Assembly (NCBI RefSeq): GCF_024448715.1
Contig: NZ_JAMOHZ010000008.1
Coordinates: 1-64,000 of the forward strand
Source: Stutzerimonas stutzeri
Lineage (GTDB): Bacteria; Pseudomonadota; Gammaproteobacteria; Pseudomonadales; Pseudomonadaceae
DNA: 64,000 bases
Direction of reading: 5' to 3'
The position numbers were made by a program, and so were the translations under genes. The notes under the pieces were generated by a model that was not told the DNA's origin, made no database searches, and worked only from the letters and a program-made list of their open reading frames with translations. The stretch's first letter is position 1. Each line of letters starts with the position of its first letter. Shown here piece after piece: positions 1 to 10,050 of the stretch.

Positions 1-350
1 AGCGTCAATGGTTGTTTTCAGGTTTGTTTAAGCACACACGCTACGCATATAAACAGAGAGCTAAAACCATAACCCGAATGATATCTTCCGTGTTTAACCG
101 AGCAGCAAGACCACACATAGACCATGTGGTTCAACTCGAAACGCTATAAAGAAGTTAACCAGTACTCATCTTGAGCAGCGCGACCGCTTCTGGGCCGCAC
201 TACACCCATAGTTGTAAACCACTTCACAGTCATGTCGGTGCATCACGCCTAGGATGCGTCCTCATCAGGCGTGCCCAGGTTGCATGCGGAAACTTCAGCG
301 CATGAAGCGCACCTGCAGCATTGCTAAGCAGGAACGAATCGAGTCACGGA
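1..350. other. Leader region upstream of the T6SS operon
   Basis: No convincing gene is seen in these 350 bases. The stretch is AT-richer than the operon. It holds a possible sigma70-type promoter (listed separately) and a short hairpin (CACAT, 5-nt loop, ATGTG) near 114-128. I looked for a sigma54 -24/-12 element (GG-N10-GC) and did not find one. The hcp gene that often precedes this type of locus is not here. Confidence 0.5.
24..53 (+). promoter_or_regulatory. Possible sigma70-like promoter upstream of tssA
   Basis: TTGTTT (24-29) and TATAAA (48-53) are separated by 18 bases. They resemble -35 and -10 hexamers. The site is about 300 bases before the likely tssA start, which would leave a long leader, so this is only a candidate. 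Confidence 0.25.
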
Positions 351-1913
351 ATGACGTTCTCTACCAAGCTGGCTGCTCACTATTTAGAGCTAGCCAAGTC
401 TCCCATCACAGCAACCTGCTTCGCAGGTGAAGACGCTCGCTATGCTCCCGAGTATGAAGTTCTCGAGCAAGAACTAGCTAAAGCTGCTTCCGTGCATGCC
501 GCGGGCGCTGTCGATTGGGAAGTCATGCGTGCAGGCAGCGAAACCCTGCTAGCCACGCAGTCTAAGGACCTACGAATAGCCTCTTGGCTTACCTGGAGCT
601 TGTACCAGCGCGATTCGTTTGCTGGGCTACAAGCCGGTGTCAGCATGCTCAACTATCTGTGCCGAGAGCACTGGGCGGAACTCCACCCTTACAAGCCCCG
701 CACTCGCTCAGCAGCAATCAGTTGGCTCGTTCCGAGGCTAGAACAAGTGCTGGCCGATCATGTGCCGATGGGCGAGCAGCTTCCTTTGTTTGAGCACATT
801 GCGCTTGATCTACGCAGTCTTGAAAGTTGTCTTGCCAGCCATATAGGTACGCAAGCTCCTCTTCTATTACCTCTCTGCCGTCGCCTCGAGGACATGGTCA
901 AACGTGCAGGCAATGCCCATCCACAGCCAGGTCCCGTCGGGGCAGCCATAGCTCAGGTTAAGCAGGCCGCCGCTCAGGTTTTTAATGCAACTGCACCGGT
1001 CGAGCATGAGAAAGATGCGCACAAGAGTCTGCGCAGCCTGCAAGATCAGGCCCGCCCGTTGTGCAGCTGGTGGCTGAAGCAGAAAGCCACCGACGTCAAA
1101 CCGCTTCGCCTCGCGCGGACCCTGCTGTGGCTGCCGATCGACAGTCTGCCTGAACGCAACGCCGAACAGATTACAGTTCTGCGCGGCGTTCCGGCAGATA
1201 AGCTCGCCAGCTATCGCGAGCGTTTCACCCAGAGACTTTATGCCGACCTGTTAGCAGACTTGGAAGCCAGCATCGCGCGCGCGCCTTTCTGGCTCGACGG
1301 CCAGCGCCTCGCCTGGGAATGTCTGAACGAGCTCGACGCTGAGCAGGCCATACGCGAAGTGGAAATCCAGCTCGCGCTGTTCCTGCAGCGCATGCCGGGC
1401 CTCGACGAGTTGCGCTTTCATGACGGCTCGCCTTTCGCCGACGCCGAAACCCGCGCCTGGATCAGCGCCAGGGTGATGCCACACGTACAACCGGCACAGG
1501 CACCAAGCGAACCTGTGGCCAGCCACGGCAACGCCACACCAGCCTGGGAAGAAGCGCTCCAAGATGTATTGCCACAGCTTCGCAAGGACGGCCTCAAGAG
1601 CGCCGTGCAGAAACTCAAGCTGGGTCTCAACCAGGCCCGCGGCGGACGCGAGCGCTTCTTCTGGCAGCTGACTCTGGCCCGTCTGTGCTTCCAGGCCAAG
1701 AAATACGACCTAGCCAAGACCCAGCTCGAATCTCTCGATCAGACGCTGCAGGCAACCGGCCTCGGCGACTGGGAACCCGATCTCGCCCTCGAAGTGCTGC
1801 GCCTGTTGCATAGCTGCTATGAGCTGCTGCCGCAGAACCACACCGTGCGTGAAAGCAAGGATGAGATTTACCGCAGACTGTGCCACCTCGACCTCGAAGT
1901 GGTACTCGATTAG
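351..1913 (+). CDS. tssA: T6SS protein TssA (ImpA_N / VasJ type)
   Basis: TssA primes and caps assembly of the contractile sheath in the cytoplasm. The N-terminal part carries the ImpA_N signature (SPITA..FAGEDARYAPEYE) within about residues 10-130, followed by a linker and a C-terminal VasJ-like helical domain ending in LDLEVVLD. A TTG in the same frame at 321 would add ten residues, but the ATG at 351 gives the usual TssA N-terminus (520 aa). It is the first gene of the H2-like operon, 34 bases before tssB. Codon use is unlike the rest: up to about position 1010 it is rich in CTA, TTA, CGA and ATA codons, then switches to the GC-rich style of the operon. This suggests a recombined 5' portion. 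Confidence 0.9.
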   Translation: MTFSTKLAAHYLELAKSPITATCFAGEDARYAPEYEVLEQELAKAASVHAAGAVDWEVMRAGSETLLATQSKDLRIASWLTWSLYQRDSFAGLQAGVSMLNYLCREHWAELHPYKPRTRSAAISWLVPRLEQVLADHVPMGEQLPLFEHIALDLRSLESCLASHIGTQAPLLLPLCRRLEDMVKRAGNAHPQPGPVGAAIAQVKQAAAQVFNATAPVEHEKDAHKSLRSLQDQARPLCSWWLKQKATDVKPLRLARTLLWLPIDSLPERNAEQITVLRGVPADKLASYRERFTQRLYADLLADLEASIARAPFWLDGQRLAWECLNELDAEQAIREVEIQLALFLQRMPGLDELRFHDGSPFADAETRAWISARVMPHVQPAQAPSEPVASHGNATPAWEEALQDVLPQLRKDGLKSAVQKLKLGLNQARGGRERFFWQLTLARLCFQAKKYDLAKTQLESLDQTLQATGLGDWEPDLALEVLRLLHSCYELLPQNHTVRESKDEIYRRLCHLDLEVVLD

Positions 1914-1947
1914 GCCCCCGGGGCCGTAAACGCAAAGGAGAAGAACC

Positions 1948-2454
1948 ATGGCCAAAGAAGGCTCGGTAGCCCCTAAAGAACGTATCAACGTCACCTTCAA
2001 GCCGTCCACCGGCGGCGCTCAGGAAGAGCTGGAGCTGCCACTGAAGTTGATGGTGCTTGGCGACTTCACCCAGCGCGCCGATGATCGCAAGATCGAAGAC
2101 CGCAAGCCGATCGCCATCGACAAGAACAGCTTCGACGAAGTCCTGGCCAAGCAGGAATTGAACCTTACCTTCGCAGTTCCGAACCGCCTGAAGGACGAGC
2201 CCACCGATGAAGAGCTGGCCGTGCAGCTGAACATCAACTCGATGAAGGATTTCAACCCAGCCAATCTGGTCGAGCAGGTTCCAGAACTGAAGAAGCTGAT
2301 GGAACTGCGCGACGCACTGGTCGCCCTGAAAGGCCCGCTAGGTAACGCCCCGGCCTTCCGCAAGGCGATCGAAAGCGTGCTCGCCGACGACGACTCGCGC
2401 GACCGCGTACTTGGTGAGCTGGGTCTCGCCGCGAAAGAACAACTGGACGCCTGA
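1948..2454 (+). CDS. tssB: T6SS sheath small subunit TssB (VipA)
   Basis: TssB pairs with TssC to form the contractile sheath that drives the Hcp tube. At 168 aa the length is normal for the family. The N-terminus (KERINVTFKPSTGGAQEELELPLK, quoted in part) and the region with VPNRLKDEPTDEELAV and FNPANLVEQVPELKKLMELRD are characteristic of VipA/ImpB. An AAGGAG ribosome-binding site precedes the ATG. TssC starts 26 bases after its stop, and the two are certainly cotranscribed. Confidence 0.96.
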   Translation: MAKEGSVAPKERINVTFKPSTGGAQEELELPLKLMVLGDFTQRADDRKIEDRKPIAIDKNSFDEVLAKQELNLTFAVPNRLKDEPTDEELAVQLNINSMKDFNPANLVEQVPELKKLMELRDALVALKGPLGNAPAFRKAIESVLADDDSRDRVLGELGLAAKEQLDA

Positions 2455-2480
2455 ATCTCCCGACAAGGAAAGCCAACACA

Positions 2481-3959
2481 ATGAACACTAGTGCAGCAGC
2501 CGTCGAAGGCGGCAAGAACCTCGCCGAACTCGGCATTCTCGACCGCATCATCGCTGAAACCAAACTGACCCCCGACGACGAGGCGTACGACATCGCCAAG
2601 CGCGGCGTCTCCGCTTTCATCGAAGAACTGCTCAAGCCGCAGAACGAACAAGAGCCAGTTAAGAAGGCCATGGTTGACCGCATGATCGCGGAAATCGACG
2701 CCAAGCTCAGCCGGCAGATGGACGAGATCCTTCACCATCAGCAATTCCAGGCCCTGGAATCGTCCTGGCGCGGTCTCAAACTGCTGGTCGATCGCACCAA
2801 TTTCCGCGAGAACATCAAGCTTGAGATTCTCAACGCGTCCAAGCAGGACCTGCTGGAAGATTTCGAAGATAGTCCGGAAGTGGTCCAGTCCGGCCTCTAC
2901 AAGCACATTTACACCGCCGAATACGGCCAGTTCGGCGGCCAGCCCGTCGGCGCTCTGATCGCCAACTACTTCTTCGACCCCAGCGCACCAGACGTCAAGA
3001 CAATGCGGTACGTGGCTTCGGTCGCAAGCATGTCTCACGCGCCTTTCATCGCCGCTGCTGGTCCGAAGTTCTTCGGGCTGGAAAGCTTCACCGGCTTACC
3101 GGACCTGAAAGATCTGAAGGATCACTTCGAAGGCCCGCAGTTCGCCAAGTGGCAGAGCTTCCGCGAGCAGGAAGATGCCCGCTACGTGGGTCTGACCGTC
3201 CCGCGCTTCCTGCTGCGTAATCCCTACGACCCCGAAGACAACCCGGTCAAATCCTTCGTCTACAAGGAAAACGTAGCTAACAGCCACGAGCATTATCTGT
3301 GGGGCAATACCGCCTACACCTTCGCCAGCCGCCTGACCGACAGCTTCGCCAAGTTCCGTTGGTGCCCGAACATCATCGGCCCGCAGAGCGGCGGTGCGGT
3401 GGAAGACCTGCCGCTGCACCACTTCGAGAGCATGGGCGAGATCGAAACAAAAATCCCGACCGAAGTGCTGGTTTCCGACCGTCGTGAATACGAATTGGCC
3501 GAAGAAGGCTTCATCGCCTTGACCATGCGCAAGGGCAGCGACAACGCCGCATTCTTCTCCGCTAACTCCGCACAAAAGCCGAAGTTCTTCGGCAACAGCG
3601 AGGAAGGCAAGAACGCCGAGCTCAACTACAAGCTCGGCACTCAGCTGCCCTACCTGTTCATCGTCAACCGCCTGGCGCACTACCTTAAAGTGCTGCAGCG
3701 CGAGCAGATTGGTGCATGGAAAGAACGCACCGACCTGGAACTGGAACTGAACAAGTGGATTCGCCAGTACGTGGCCGATCAGGAGAACCCCAGTTCCGAA
3801 GTTCGCAGCCGCCGTCCGCTACGTGCCGCGCAGGTCGTCGTTAGCGATGTGGAAGGCGAACCGGGCTGGTACCGCGTCAGCCTGAACGTGCGCCCGCACT
3901 TCAAGTACATGGGTGCCGATTTCACCCTGTCGCTGGTTGGCAAGCTGGACAAGGAATAA
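2481..3959 (+). CDS. tssC: T6SS sheath large subunit TssC (VipB)
   Basis: TssC is the large subunit of the contractile sheath. The 492-aa protein shows the VipB/EvpB hallmarks: HHQQFQALESSWRGLKLLVD near residue 85, the EYGQFGGQPVGALI segment near residue 150, the RFLLRNPYDPEDNPV loop, and the conserved C-terminus with DVEGEPGWYRVSLNVRPHFKYMGADFTLSL. It follows tssB directly and precedes tssE by six bases. The sheath is recycled by the ClpV encoded downstream. Confidence 0.97.
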   Translation: MNTSAAAVEGGKNLAELGILDRIIAETKLTPDDEAYDIAKRGVSAFIEELLKPQNEQEPVKKAMVDRMIAEIDAKLSRQMDEILHHQQFQALESSWRGLKLLVDRTNFRENIKLEILNASKQDLLEDFEDSPEVVQSGLYKHIYTAEYGQFGGQPVGALIANYFFDPSAPDVKTMRYVASVASMSHAPFIAAAGPKFFGLESFTGLPDLKDLKDHFEGPQFAKWQSFREQEDARYVGLTVPRFLLRNPYDPEDNPVKSFVYKENVANSHEHYLWGNTAYTFASRLTDSFAKFRWCPNIIGPQSGGAVEDLPLHHFESMGEIETKIPTEVLVSDRREYELAEEGFIALTMRKGSDNAAFFSANSAQKPKFFGNSEEGKNAELNYKLGTQLPYLFIVNRLAHYLKVLQREQIGAWKERTDLELELNKWIRQYVADQENPSSEVRSRRPLRAAQVVVSDVEGEPGWYRVSLNVRPHFKYMGADFTLSLVGKLDKE

Positions 3960-3965
3960 GCATCT

Positions 3966-4370
3966 ATGGCCTACGGCAGCCTTTTCGAACGCCTCGGCGG
4001 GGACGCTGACAAGCGCGCCGGCTGGAGTCGCGAAGTTGCGGCAATGGCGTCGGTGGCTGCCCATCTGGCCAAAATGCTCAGCACCCGGGCGGGCAGCGTG
4101 CAAACGTTGCCCGACTACGGGTTGCCCGATTTGAACGATATGCGCCTGTCGCTGCATGACTCGCTGCAACAGGCGCGTATCGCCATCGGACGCTTTATAG
4201 AAGCGTACGAACCCCGCTTGAGCCAGGTGCGGGTGATATCCCTACCCCGCGACCACGACCCGCTGAGCCTGTCTTTCGCCATCGAAGGCCTGCTGGAACT
4301 GGATGGCACCAAGCGTCAAGTGAGTTTTTCCGCAAGCCTGGATGGCAGCGGACAAGTCAAAGTGCACTAA
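3966..4370 (+). CDS. tssE: T6SS baseplate protein TssE (gp25-like)
   Basis: TssE is the gp25-like component of the baseplate wedge. The 134-aa protein begins GSLFERL, a common start for this family. It contains the conserved LPDYGLPDLNDM motif and the C-terminal LSLSFAIEGLLELDG strand region found in the GPW/gp25 domain. It starts six bases after the tssC stop, so translation is probably coupled. Confidence 0.93.
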   Translation: MAYGSLFERLGGDADKRAGWSREVAAMASVAAHLAKMLSTRAGSVQTLPDYGLPDLNDMRLSLHDSLQQARIAIGRFIEAYEPRLSQVRVISLPRDHDPLSLSFAIEGLLELDGTKRQVSFSASLDGSGQVKVH

Positions 4371-4379
4371 GGAGAGTCA

Positions 4380-4640
4380 ATGCCCGGTAAATCAGCACCT
4401 TTCGCTCCTGGTCAACGGCTGATGCCAGGCGAATCCGTCGAAGTGCTGTCCCATATCTCGTTCAGCGAAAGCATCGGGAAGAGCCTCCCGTCCGGCTACC
4501 GTCTGGACATTGCCGCGCACGGCGAGTCGATGCTGCTCGATAAGGAGCGCGTCCTTGCGCAGCTAGCGCACTCGCCGATTGAACGTAAAGGCAGCGCCAT
4601 TAGCATATGGACGATCCGCGACACGGCCTTGTACCCGTGA
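4380..4640 (+). CDS. Hypothetical 86-aa protein inside the T6SS core
   Basis: I do not recognise this protein. It starts 9 bases after tssE behind a strong AAGGAG site, and ends 27 bases before tssF. Its codon use matches the operon, so it looks like a real, cotranscribed gene. It has no signal peptide, membrane segment or cysteine. Two stretches (GQRLMPGESVEVLSHISFSES and GYRLDIAAHGESMLLDKERV, the first shortened here) read like beta strands and loops with two similar GES turns. By position it could be a baseplate accessory factor or a small chaperone. That is inference from context only. The P. aeruginosa H2 locus, as I remember it, has no gene here. Confidence 0.75.
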   Translation: MPGKSAPFAPGQRLMPGESVEVLSHISFSESIGKSLPSGYRLDIAAHGESMLLDKERVLAQLAHSPIERKGSAISIWTIRDTALYP

Positions 4641-4667
4641 CGTCAAGCCCAGGGATGAGCAAACAGC

Positions 4668-6458
4668 ATGTCGTTTAACCACTATTACCAGAGCGAACTT
4701 ACCGCTCTGCGCGAGCTCGGCAAGCGCTTTGCCGAGCGTAGCCCGGCGTTGGCGCCGTTCCTGGGCCAGGCCGGGCGTGACCCGGATGTCGAACGGCTGC
4801 TCGAGGGATTCGCCTTTCTAACCGGGCGTTTGCGCCAGAAGCTCGATGATGAGTTGCCGGAGCTCACCCATTCGCTGATGCACCTGCTATGGCCGAACTA
4901 CATGCGCCCGCTACCGGCGTTCAGCATGTTGCAGTTCGATCCGCTCAAGCGGCCCGGCTCTGCGCTCATGGTGCCGCGCAATACGCCCGTCGAATCGAAG
5001 CCGGTCCATGGCGTTACGTGCCGTTTTCGTACCGCCTATGCAACCGAGGTGTTCCCCTTGGCGCTCGAGGCGCTGGATTACTCCGTGAAGGGCGGCGGCG
5101 CACTGCTCAGCCTGCGCCTGCAGATGACCGCCGACGGCAACCTCGGGGAATTGAGCCTCAAGCAATTGCGCCTGCACCTGGCCGGCGAGCGCTATATCAG
5201 CCAGATGCTCTACCTGAGCCTGCTGCGTCACCTTGATGGCGTTTATCTGGTCGCGTTGGATGCCAACGGCAAACCCTTCACCGATGGGTTCGACATTGCT
5301 CTGCCTGAATTAAAGCTCGACCCCTCGAAGCTGCACCCGGTGGGTTTTGCCGAAGACCAGGCGCTCATTCCATACCCGCTCAATACATTCCGAGGCTATC
5401 GCTACTTGCAGGAATACTTCGCCTTCCAGGACAAATTCCTGTTCGTCGACCTGCAGGGCTTGGATGCGCTGCAGCGATTCCCCGAAGAGGTGCTCAAACA
5501 GGCTCGCGGCTTTGAGCTGCGTTTCGATATCCGTAAAGCCGGCGTGCAACGCATCCGCCCAACGCTGGACAACGTTCGCCTGTACTGCACCCCAGTGGTA
5601 AACCTGTTCGAGCACGACGCTAGCCCGATCCGCCTCGATGGCAAGCAGGACCAATACCTGCTGCTGCCATCGGAACTGGACAGCAGCCAGTGCGGCGTTT
5701 TCTCCGTCGACCGCGTCACCGGCTGGAAACCCGGCGGCATGGGCTACGAAGAATACGTGCCGTTCGAGTCGTTCGAACACGATCCCAGTTTCGACGTCCC
5801 GCTCGCGCGCTCGCATTACAGCGTCCGCCAGCAACCGTCGGTGCTCGGAGATGGCCTGGAGACGTATCTGAGTTTCGGCCTGCGTAACCTCGACCAACAC
5901 GAAACGCTTTCGATCGAACTGACCTGCACCAATCAAAACCTGCCACGGCAGTTAGGGCTCGGCGACATTTGCCTGCCCAGCGAAGACACGCCGGAGTTCC
6001 TGACCTTTCGCAACATTAGCGCCGTAACGCCGAGCTACGCGCCGCCGTTGCACCAAGACTTCCTATGGAAGCTGATCAGCAACATGTCGCTCAACTACCT
6101 GTCGCTGGCCAATGTCGAGGCGTTGAAGGTGATCCTCGAGACCTACGACTTGCCGCGACATTACGACCAGCACGCGAAAAAGGTCAGTGAGCGCCTGCTC
6201 GGCGGGCTCAAGCAGATCGGGCATCAACAGGTCGATCGTCTGCACCGTGGGCTGCCGGTACGCGGTGTGCGTACCGAACTGGAAATGGACCTCGAAGGTT
6301 ATCTCGGCGAGGGTGACCTGTTCCTCTTTGCCTCGATACTCAATGAATTCTTCGCGCTGTACGCCAGCCTCAACTCGTACCACGAGCTGCGCGTCAGGAG
6401 CACACAGGGAGAGGTGTACCAATGGACGCCGCGTATGGGGCAACAGCCCCTGCTGTAA
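4668..6458 (+). CDS. tssF: T6SS baseplate protein TssF
   Basis: TssF (VasA/ImpG family, DUF879) forms the baseplate wedge with TssG, TssE and TssK. The 596-aa protein opens with the typical YYQSELTALRELGKRFAERSP and has the family motifs LLWPNYMRPLPAFSMLQF (about residues 75-92) and RGVRTELEMDLEGYLGEGDLFLF near the C-terminus. It overlaps tssG by 37 bases, which is normal for this gene pair and implies coupled translation. Confidence 0.96.
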   Translation: MSFNHYYQSELTALRELGKRFAERSPALAPFLGQAGRDPDVERLLEGFAFLTGRLRQKLDDELPELTHSLMHLLWPNYMRPLPAFSMLQFDPLKRPGSALMVPRNTPVESKPVHGVTCRFRTAYATEVFPLALEALDYSVKGGGALLSLRLQMTADGNLGELSLKQLRLHLAGERYISQMLYLSLLRHLDGVYLVALDANGKPFTDGFDIALPELKLDPSKLHPVGFAEDQALIPYPLNTFRGYRYLQEYFAFQDKFLFVDLQGLDALQRFPEEVLKQARGFELRFDIRKAGVQRIRPTLDNVRLYCTPVVNLFEHDASPIRLDGKQDQYLLLPSELDSSQCGVFSVDRVTGWKPGGMGYEEYVPFESFEHDPSFDVPLARSHYSVRQQPSVLGDGLETYLSFGLRNLDQHETLSIELTCTNQNLPRQLGLGDICLPSEDTPEFLTFRNISAVTPSYAPPLHQDFLWKLISNMSLNYLSLANVEALKVILETYDLPRHYDQHAKKVSERLLGGLKQIGHQQVDRLHRGLPVRGVRTELEMDLEGYLGEGDLFLFASILNEFFALYASLNSYHELRVRSTQGEVYQWTPRMGQQPLL

Positions 6459-7429
6459 ACCGGATCAGCCGGGGCATTCGCGAGTACAGCCTGTTTCAGG
6501 GTGTGCTGTTGGTGATGGACCGCCTGAAGACTGCACACCCCGATTTGGACGAAGAGTCCCTCTACGAACACCTGGAGTTCCAGGCCAACCCGAGCCTGGG
6601 CTTTCCCGGCAGCGACATTGATCGCGTGGAGTTCTTCGAGGAGCGCGGTGAGTTGCGAGCGCGCATGCGGATCAACCCTATCAGTCTGTTCGGCGCCGGC
6701 TCGCCGCTGCCCGCTTTCTATGCCGACCAGGCATTGGGCGACAGCCCCGAGGGCAACCCGACGCTCGAATTCCTCGATTTGTTCAACAATCGCCTGCAGC
6801 GCCTGATGCTGCCGATCTGGCAGAAATATCGCTACCACGCGCGCTTCTCCAGCGGCGCGAGCGATCCGCTGTCTGAGCAACTGTTCGCGCTGATCGGGCT
6901 GGGCGGCGAACAGATCCGCGCCGCATCGGAGCTGAACTGGAAGCGCCTGCTGCCCTATCTTGGCCTGCTCAGCCTGCGCGCACATTCGGCGGCCCTGATC
7001 GAATCCGTGCTGCGCTATTACTTCAAACACGCCGACCTACGCATCGAGCAGTGCCTGGAGCGCCAGGTCGAGATCCTCGCCGAGCAGCAGAACCGCCTCG
7101 GTCTTGCCAATAGCCAGCTCGGCGAGAGCTTGGTGCTGGGCGAGCGGGTCCGCGATCGCGGCGGCAAGTTTCGTATCCACATCCGTCAGTTGAGCTGGGA
7201 CCGTTTCCACGAATTCCTGCCTGTGGGCAACGGCTACCAGCCGCTCTGCGCCTTGGTCCGTTTCACCTTGCGCGACCCGCTCGACTACGACATTCGGCTG
7301 GAGCTGCGTCGCGAGGAAATCCACGACCTGCGCATCGGCGCTAAAAACCCCTGCCGCCTCGGCTGGACCAGTTGGCTCGGCAGCGAACGCGCCGACGGCA
7401 TGGTCACCTTGGGCAGCCAAACTCATTAA
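6422..7429 (+). CDS. tssG: T6SS baseplate protein TssG
   Basis: TssG (VasB/ImpH family, DUF1305) binds TssF in the baseplate. The 335-aa protein has the conserved LEFQANPSLGFPGSDID segment near residue 45 and the INPISLFGAGSPLPAFYAD motif near residue 85. The start lies inside the end of tssF behind GGGAGAGG. clpV follows after 10 bases. Confidence 0.95.
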   Translation: MDAAYGATAPAVNRISRGIREYSLFQGVLLVMDRLKTAHPDLDEESLYEHLEFQANPSLGFPGSDIDRVEFFEERGELRARMRINPISLFGAGSPLPAFYADQALGDSPEGNPTLEFLDLFNNRLQRLMLPIWQKYRYHARFSSGASDPLSEQLFALIGLGGEQIRAASELNWKRLLPYLGLLSLRAHSAALIESVLRYYFKHADLRIEQCLERQVEILAEQQNRLGLANSQLGESLVLGERVRDRGGKFRIHIRQLSWDRFHEFLPVGNGYQPLCALVRFTLRDPLDYDIRLELRREEIHDLRIGAKNPCRLGWTSWLGSERADGMVTLGSQTH

Positions 7430-7439
7430 GGAAGATGAA

Positions 7440-10040
7440 ATGATCAACGTAGACCTCCAACAACTGGTTCAGGCCCTCGATGCCGAGACCAAGCGCGATC
7501 TGGAAGCCGCAGCCGAATGCTGCGTGATGCGGGGCGGCAGCAAAATCCTGGTCGAAGATGTGCTGCTGGGCCTGCTGGAACGCCCCGAAGGCTTGCTCGC
7601 GCGCGCTCTGCAGAACGCCAACATCGAAGCGGCCACGCTGATCCAGGCACTGCGGCCGCGCGGCGAATACAGTGAATCGCGCAACCCGGTGTTTTCCGCA
7701 GAATTGGTGCAGTGGCTGCAAGACGCCCTGCTGGTGGGCAACCTTGAACTCGGCCAGAGCCATATCGACCAAGCCGCGCTGATCCTTGCGCTACTACGCA
7801 ACCCGATGCGCTACGCCGGCAGCCATTACCAGCCGCTGCTGGCGCGCTTGAATGCCGAATGCTTACGCGAGTTCGCTCTGGCCCAGCAACCACAGGCTGC
7901 TCCGGGCAAGTCAGCGTCGGCGGGCGAATCCAACCTGTCGCGCTTCACCCACAACTTCACCCAGCAGGCGCGCGACGGCAAACTCGACCCAGTGCTGTGC
8001 CGCGACGCCGCGATCCGCCAGATGATCGACATCCTCGCGCGCCGCCGCAAAAGTAACCCGATCGTGGTCGGCGAAGCCGGCGTCGGCAAGACTGCCATCG
8101 TCGAAGGTCTGGCCCTGCGCATTGCCCACGGAGAGGTGCCGGATGCTCTCAAGGGCGTCGAGCTGCTGTGCCTGGACCTCGGCTTGTTGCAGGCCGGCGC
8201 CAGCGTCAAAGGCGAATTCGAGCGCCGCCTGCAGGGAGTAATCGATGAGGTCAAGGCCTCGCCCAAGCCAATCATCTTGTTCATCGACGAAGCCCATACC
8301 CTGATCGGTGCTGGTGGTCAGGCTGGCAGCGGCGATGCAGCCAACCTGCTCAAGCCGGCCCTGGCGCGGGGCCAACTGCGCACCATCGCCGCCACCACCT
8401 GGAGCGAGTACAAAAAATACTTCGAGAAGGATCCGGCCCTCGCACGGCGCTTCCAGCCGGTTCAACTGCACGAGCCCACCGTCGACGAAGCGGTGACCAT
8501 CCTTCGCGGCCTCGCCCCGATCTACGAAAAGAGCCACGGCATCTACCTGCGTGACGACGCCGTAGTCGCCGCCGCCGAACTCTCGGCCCGCTATCTCGCC
8601 GGGCGCCAGCTGCCGGACAAGGCAGTGGACGTGCTCGACACCGCCTGCGCCCGGGTACGTATCAGCCTGGCGGCCGCGCCGGAAGCGCTGGAGCGCCTGC
8701 GTGGCGAAATTGCCGAAGGCGAGCGACAGGGGCTGGCCCTGCACCGCGATCTCGACGCCGGCCTGCAGATCGAAACCGATGCGCTGGACCGCCTGGAAAC
8801 CCGCTTGGCTGTGGCTCGCGCGGAACTCGAACAGCTGGAGACCCGCTGGTCAGCTCAACGCAGCCTCGCCGAGCGCCTGCTGGAGTTGCGCAAGCAATGC
8901 GCCGCCGCTCGACTGAACCCCGAAACCGAGCCTGGCGAAGCAGCGCATTCCGATCTCGAACAGCTCGAAGCCGAGCTGCGTGATCTACAGGTCGAGCTCG
9001 CCAGCGCGCAGGCCACCGAGCGCCTGGTGAGCTTCGAAGTCTGCCCGCGCCTGGTAGCCGAGGTGATCAGCCACTGGACCGGCGTGCCGCTTTCTCAACT
9101 AGCGCGCGAGCACAACAGCAAAGTACTCAGCTTTGCGACCGATCTGCGCCAGCGCGTACGGGGCCAGGAACAGGCCATCCAGGCACTGGACCGCTCGATG
9201 CGTGCCACTGCTGCAGGTCTCAACAAGCCCGATGCCCCGGTCGGTGTCTTCTTGCTGGTCGGCCCCAGCGGGGTCGGCAAGACCGAAACCGCTATAGCAC
9301 TGGCCGACCTGCTGTATGGCGGCGAGCGCTTCCTCACCACCATCAACATGTCCGAGTTCCAGGAGAAGCACACAGTGTCCCGCCTGATTGGCGCACCACC
9401 GGGTTATGTAGGTTACGGCGAAGGCGGCATGCTCACCGAGGCCGTCAGGCAAAAACCCTACTCGGTTGTGTTGCTCGATGAGGTCGAGAAAGCCGATCCG
9501 GACGTGATGAACGTCTTCTACCAGATATTTGACAAGGGCGAAGCCAACGACGGCGAGGGGCGTGAGATCAACTTCCGCAACACCCTGATCCTGATGACCA
9601 GTAACCTCGCCAGCGACCGTATCGCCAGCCTTTGCCAGGGTGGTCAGCGGCCGGCGATTGAAGACTTGGAGCTGGCCATTCGCCCAGCCCTTACCCAGCA
9701 CTTCAAGCCCGCACTGCTGGCTCGCATGCGCGTGGTGCCCTACTACCCGGTTCAGGATGAAGTGCTCAATGAACTGGTCGCGCTCAAACTGTCGCGCTTC
9801 GGCGAACGTCTGGCGCGGCGCCAGTTGCAATTCAGCCACTGCGAAGCGCTGGTTGACAATCTGGCCGAGCGCTGCACCCACAGCGACAGCGGCGCACGTC
9901 TGATCGACCATCTGATTGATCGGCACCTGCAGCCGCAGGTCGTCGACCGCCTGCTCGACGCCATGGCGGGTGGCGAGACCTTGCAACGCGTGCACGCAAC
10001 TCTCGACGGTAACGGGGCGGTGGTTTGTGAGTTCGCTTAA
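7440..10040 (+). CDS. tssH: T6SS sheath-recycling ATPase TssH (ClpV)
   Basis: ClpV is an AAA+ unfoldase that disassembles contracted TssB/TssC sheaths by binding the TssC N-terminus. The 866-aa protein has an N-terminal Clp repeat domain (1-160), a first AAA domain with Walker A GEAGVGKT at 211-218 and Walker B LFIDEAH, a coiled middle region (about 420-520), and a second AAA domain with Walker A GPSGVGKT at 608-615, followed by the ClpB small domain. Length and layout are typical. It is followed by the sigma54 activator as in the H2 locus. Confidence 0.97.
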   Translation: MINVDLQQLVQALDAETKRDLEAAAECCVMRGGSKILVEDVLLGLLERPEGLLARALQNANIEAATLIQALRPRGEYSESRNPVFSAELVQWLQDALLVGNLELGQSHIDQAALILALLRNPMRYAGSHYQPLLARLNAECLREFALAQQPQAAPGKSASAGESNLSRFTHNFTQQARDGKLDPVLCRDAAIRQMIDILARRRKSNPIVVGEAGVGKTAIVEGLALRIAHGEVPDALKGVELLCLDLGLLQAGASVKGEFERRLQGVIDEVKASPKPIILFIDEAHTLIGAGGQAGSGDAANLLKPALARGQLRTIAATTWSEYKKYFEKDPALARRFQPVQLHEPTVDEAVTILRGLAPIYEKSHGIYLRDDAVVAAAELSARYLAGRQLPDKAVDVLDTACARVRISLAAAPEALERLRGEIAEGERQGLALHRDLDAGLQIETDALDRLETRLAVARAELEQLETRWSAQRSLAERLLELRKQCAAARLNPETEPGEAAHSDLEQLEAELRDLQVELASAQATERLVSFEVCPRLVAEVISHWTGVPLSQLAREHNSKVLSFATDLRQRVRGQEQAIQALDRSMRATAAGLNKPDAPVGVFLLVGPSGVGKTETAIALADLLYGGERFLTTINMSEFQEKHTVSRLIGAPPGYVGYGEGGMLTEAVRQKPYSVVLLDEVEKADPDVMNVFYQIFDKGEANDGEGREINFRNTLILMTSNLASDRIASLCQGGQRPAIEDLELAIRPALTQHFKPALLARMRVVPYYPVQDEVLNELVALKLSRFGERLARRQLQFSHCEALVDNLAERCTHSDSGARLIDHLIDRHLQPQVVDRLLDAMAGGETLQRVHATLDGNGAVVCEFA

Positions 10041-10050
10041 GGCCCCGCCG

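Noticed and set aside
240..300. Sigma54 promoter upstream of tssA (GGCGTGCCCAGGTTGCAT)
   Set aside because: The GG and GC elements are 12 bases apart instead of the required 10, so it does not fit a -24/-12 promoter.
2019..3038. Long minus-strand frame opposite tssB and tssC
   Set aside because: It mirrors two certain genes, crosses their boundary, has a low-complexity Ser/Arg-rich tail and no ribosome-binding site. It is an antisense shadow of GC-rich coding DNA.
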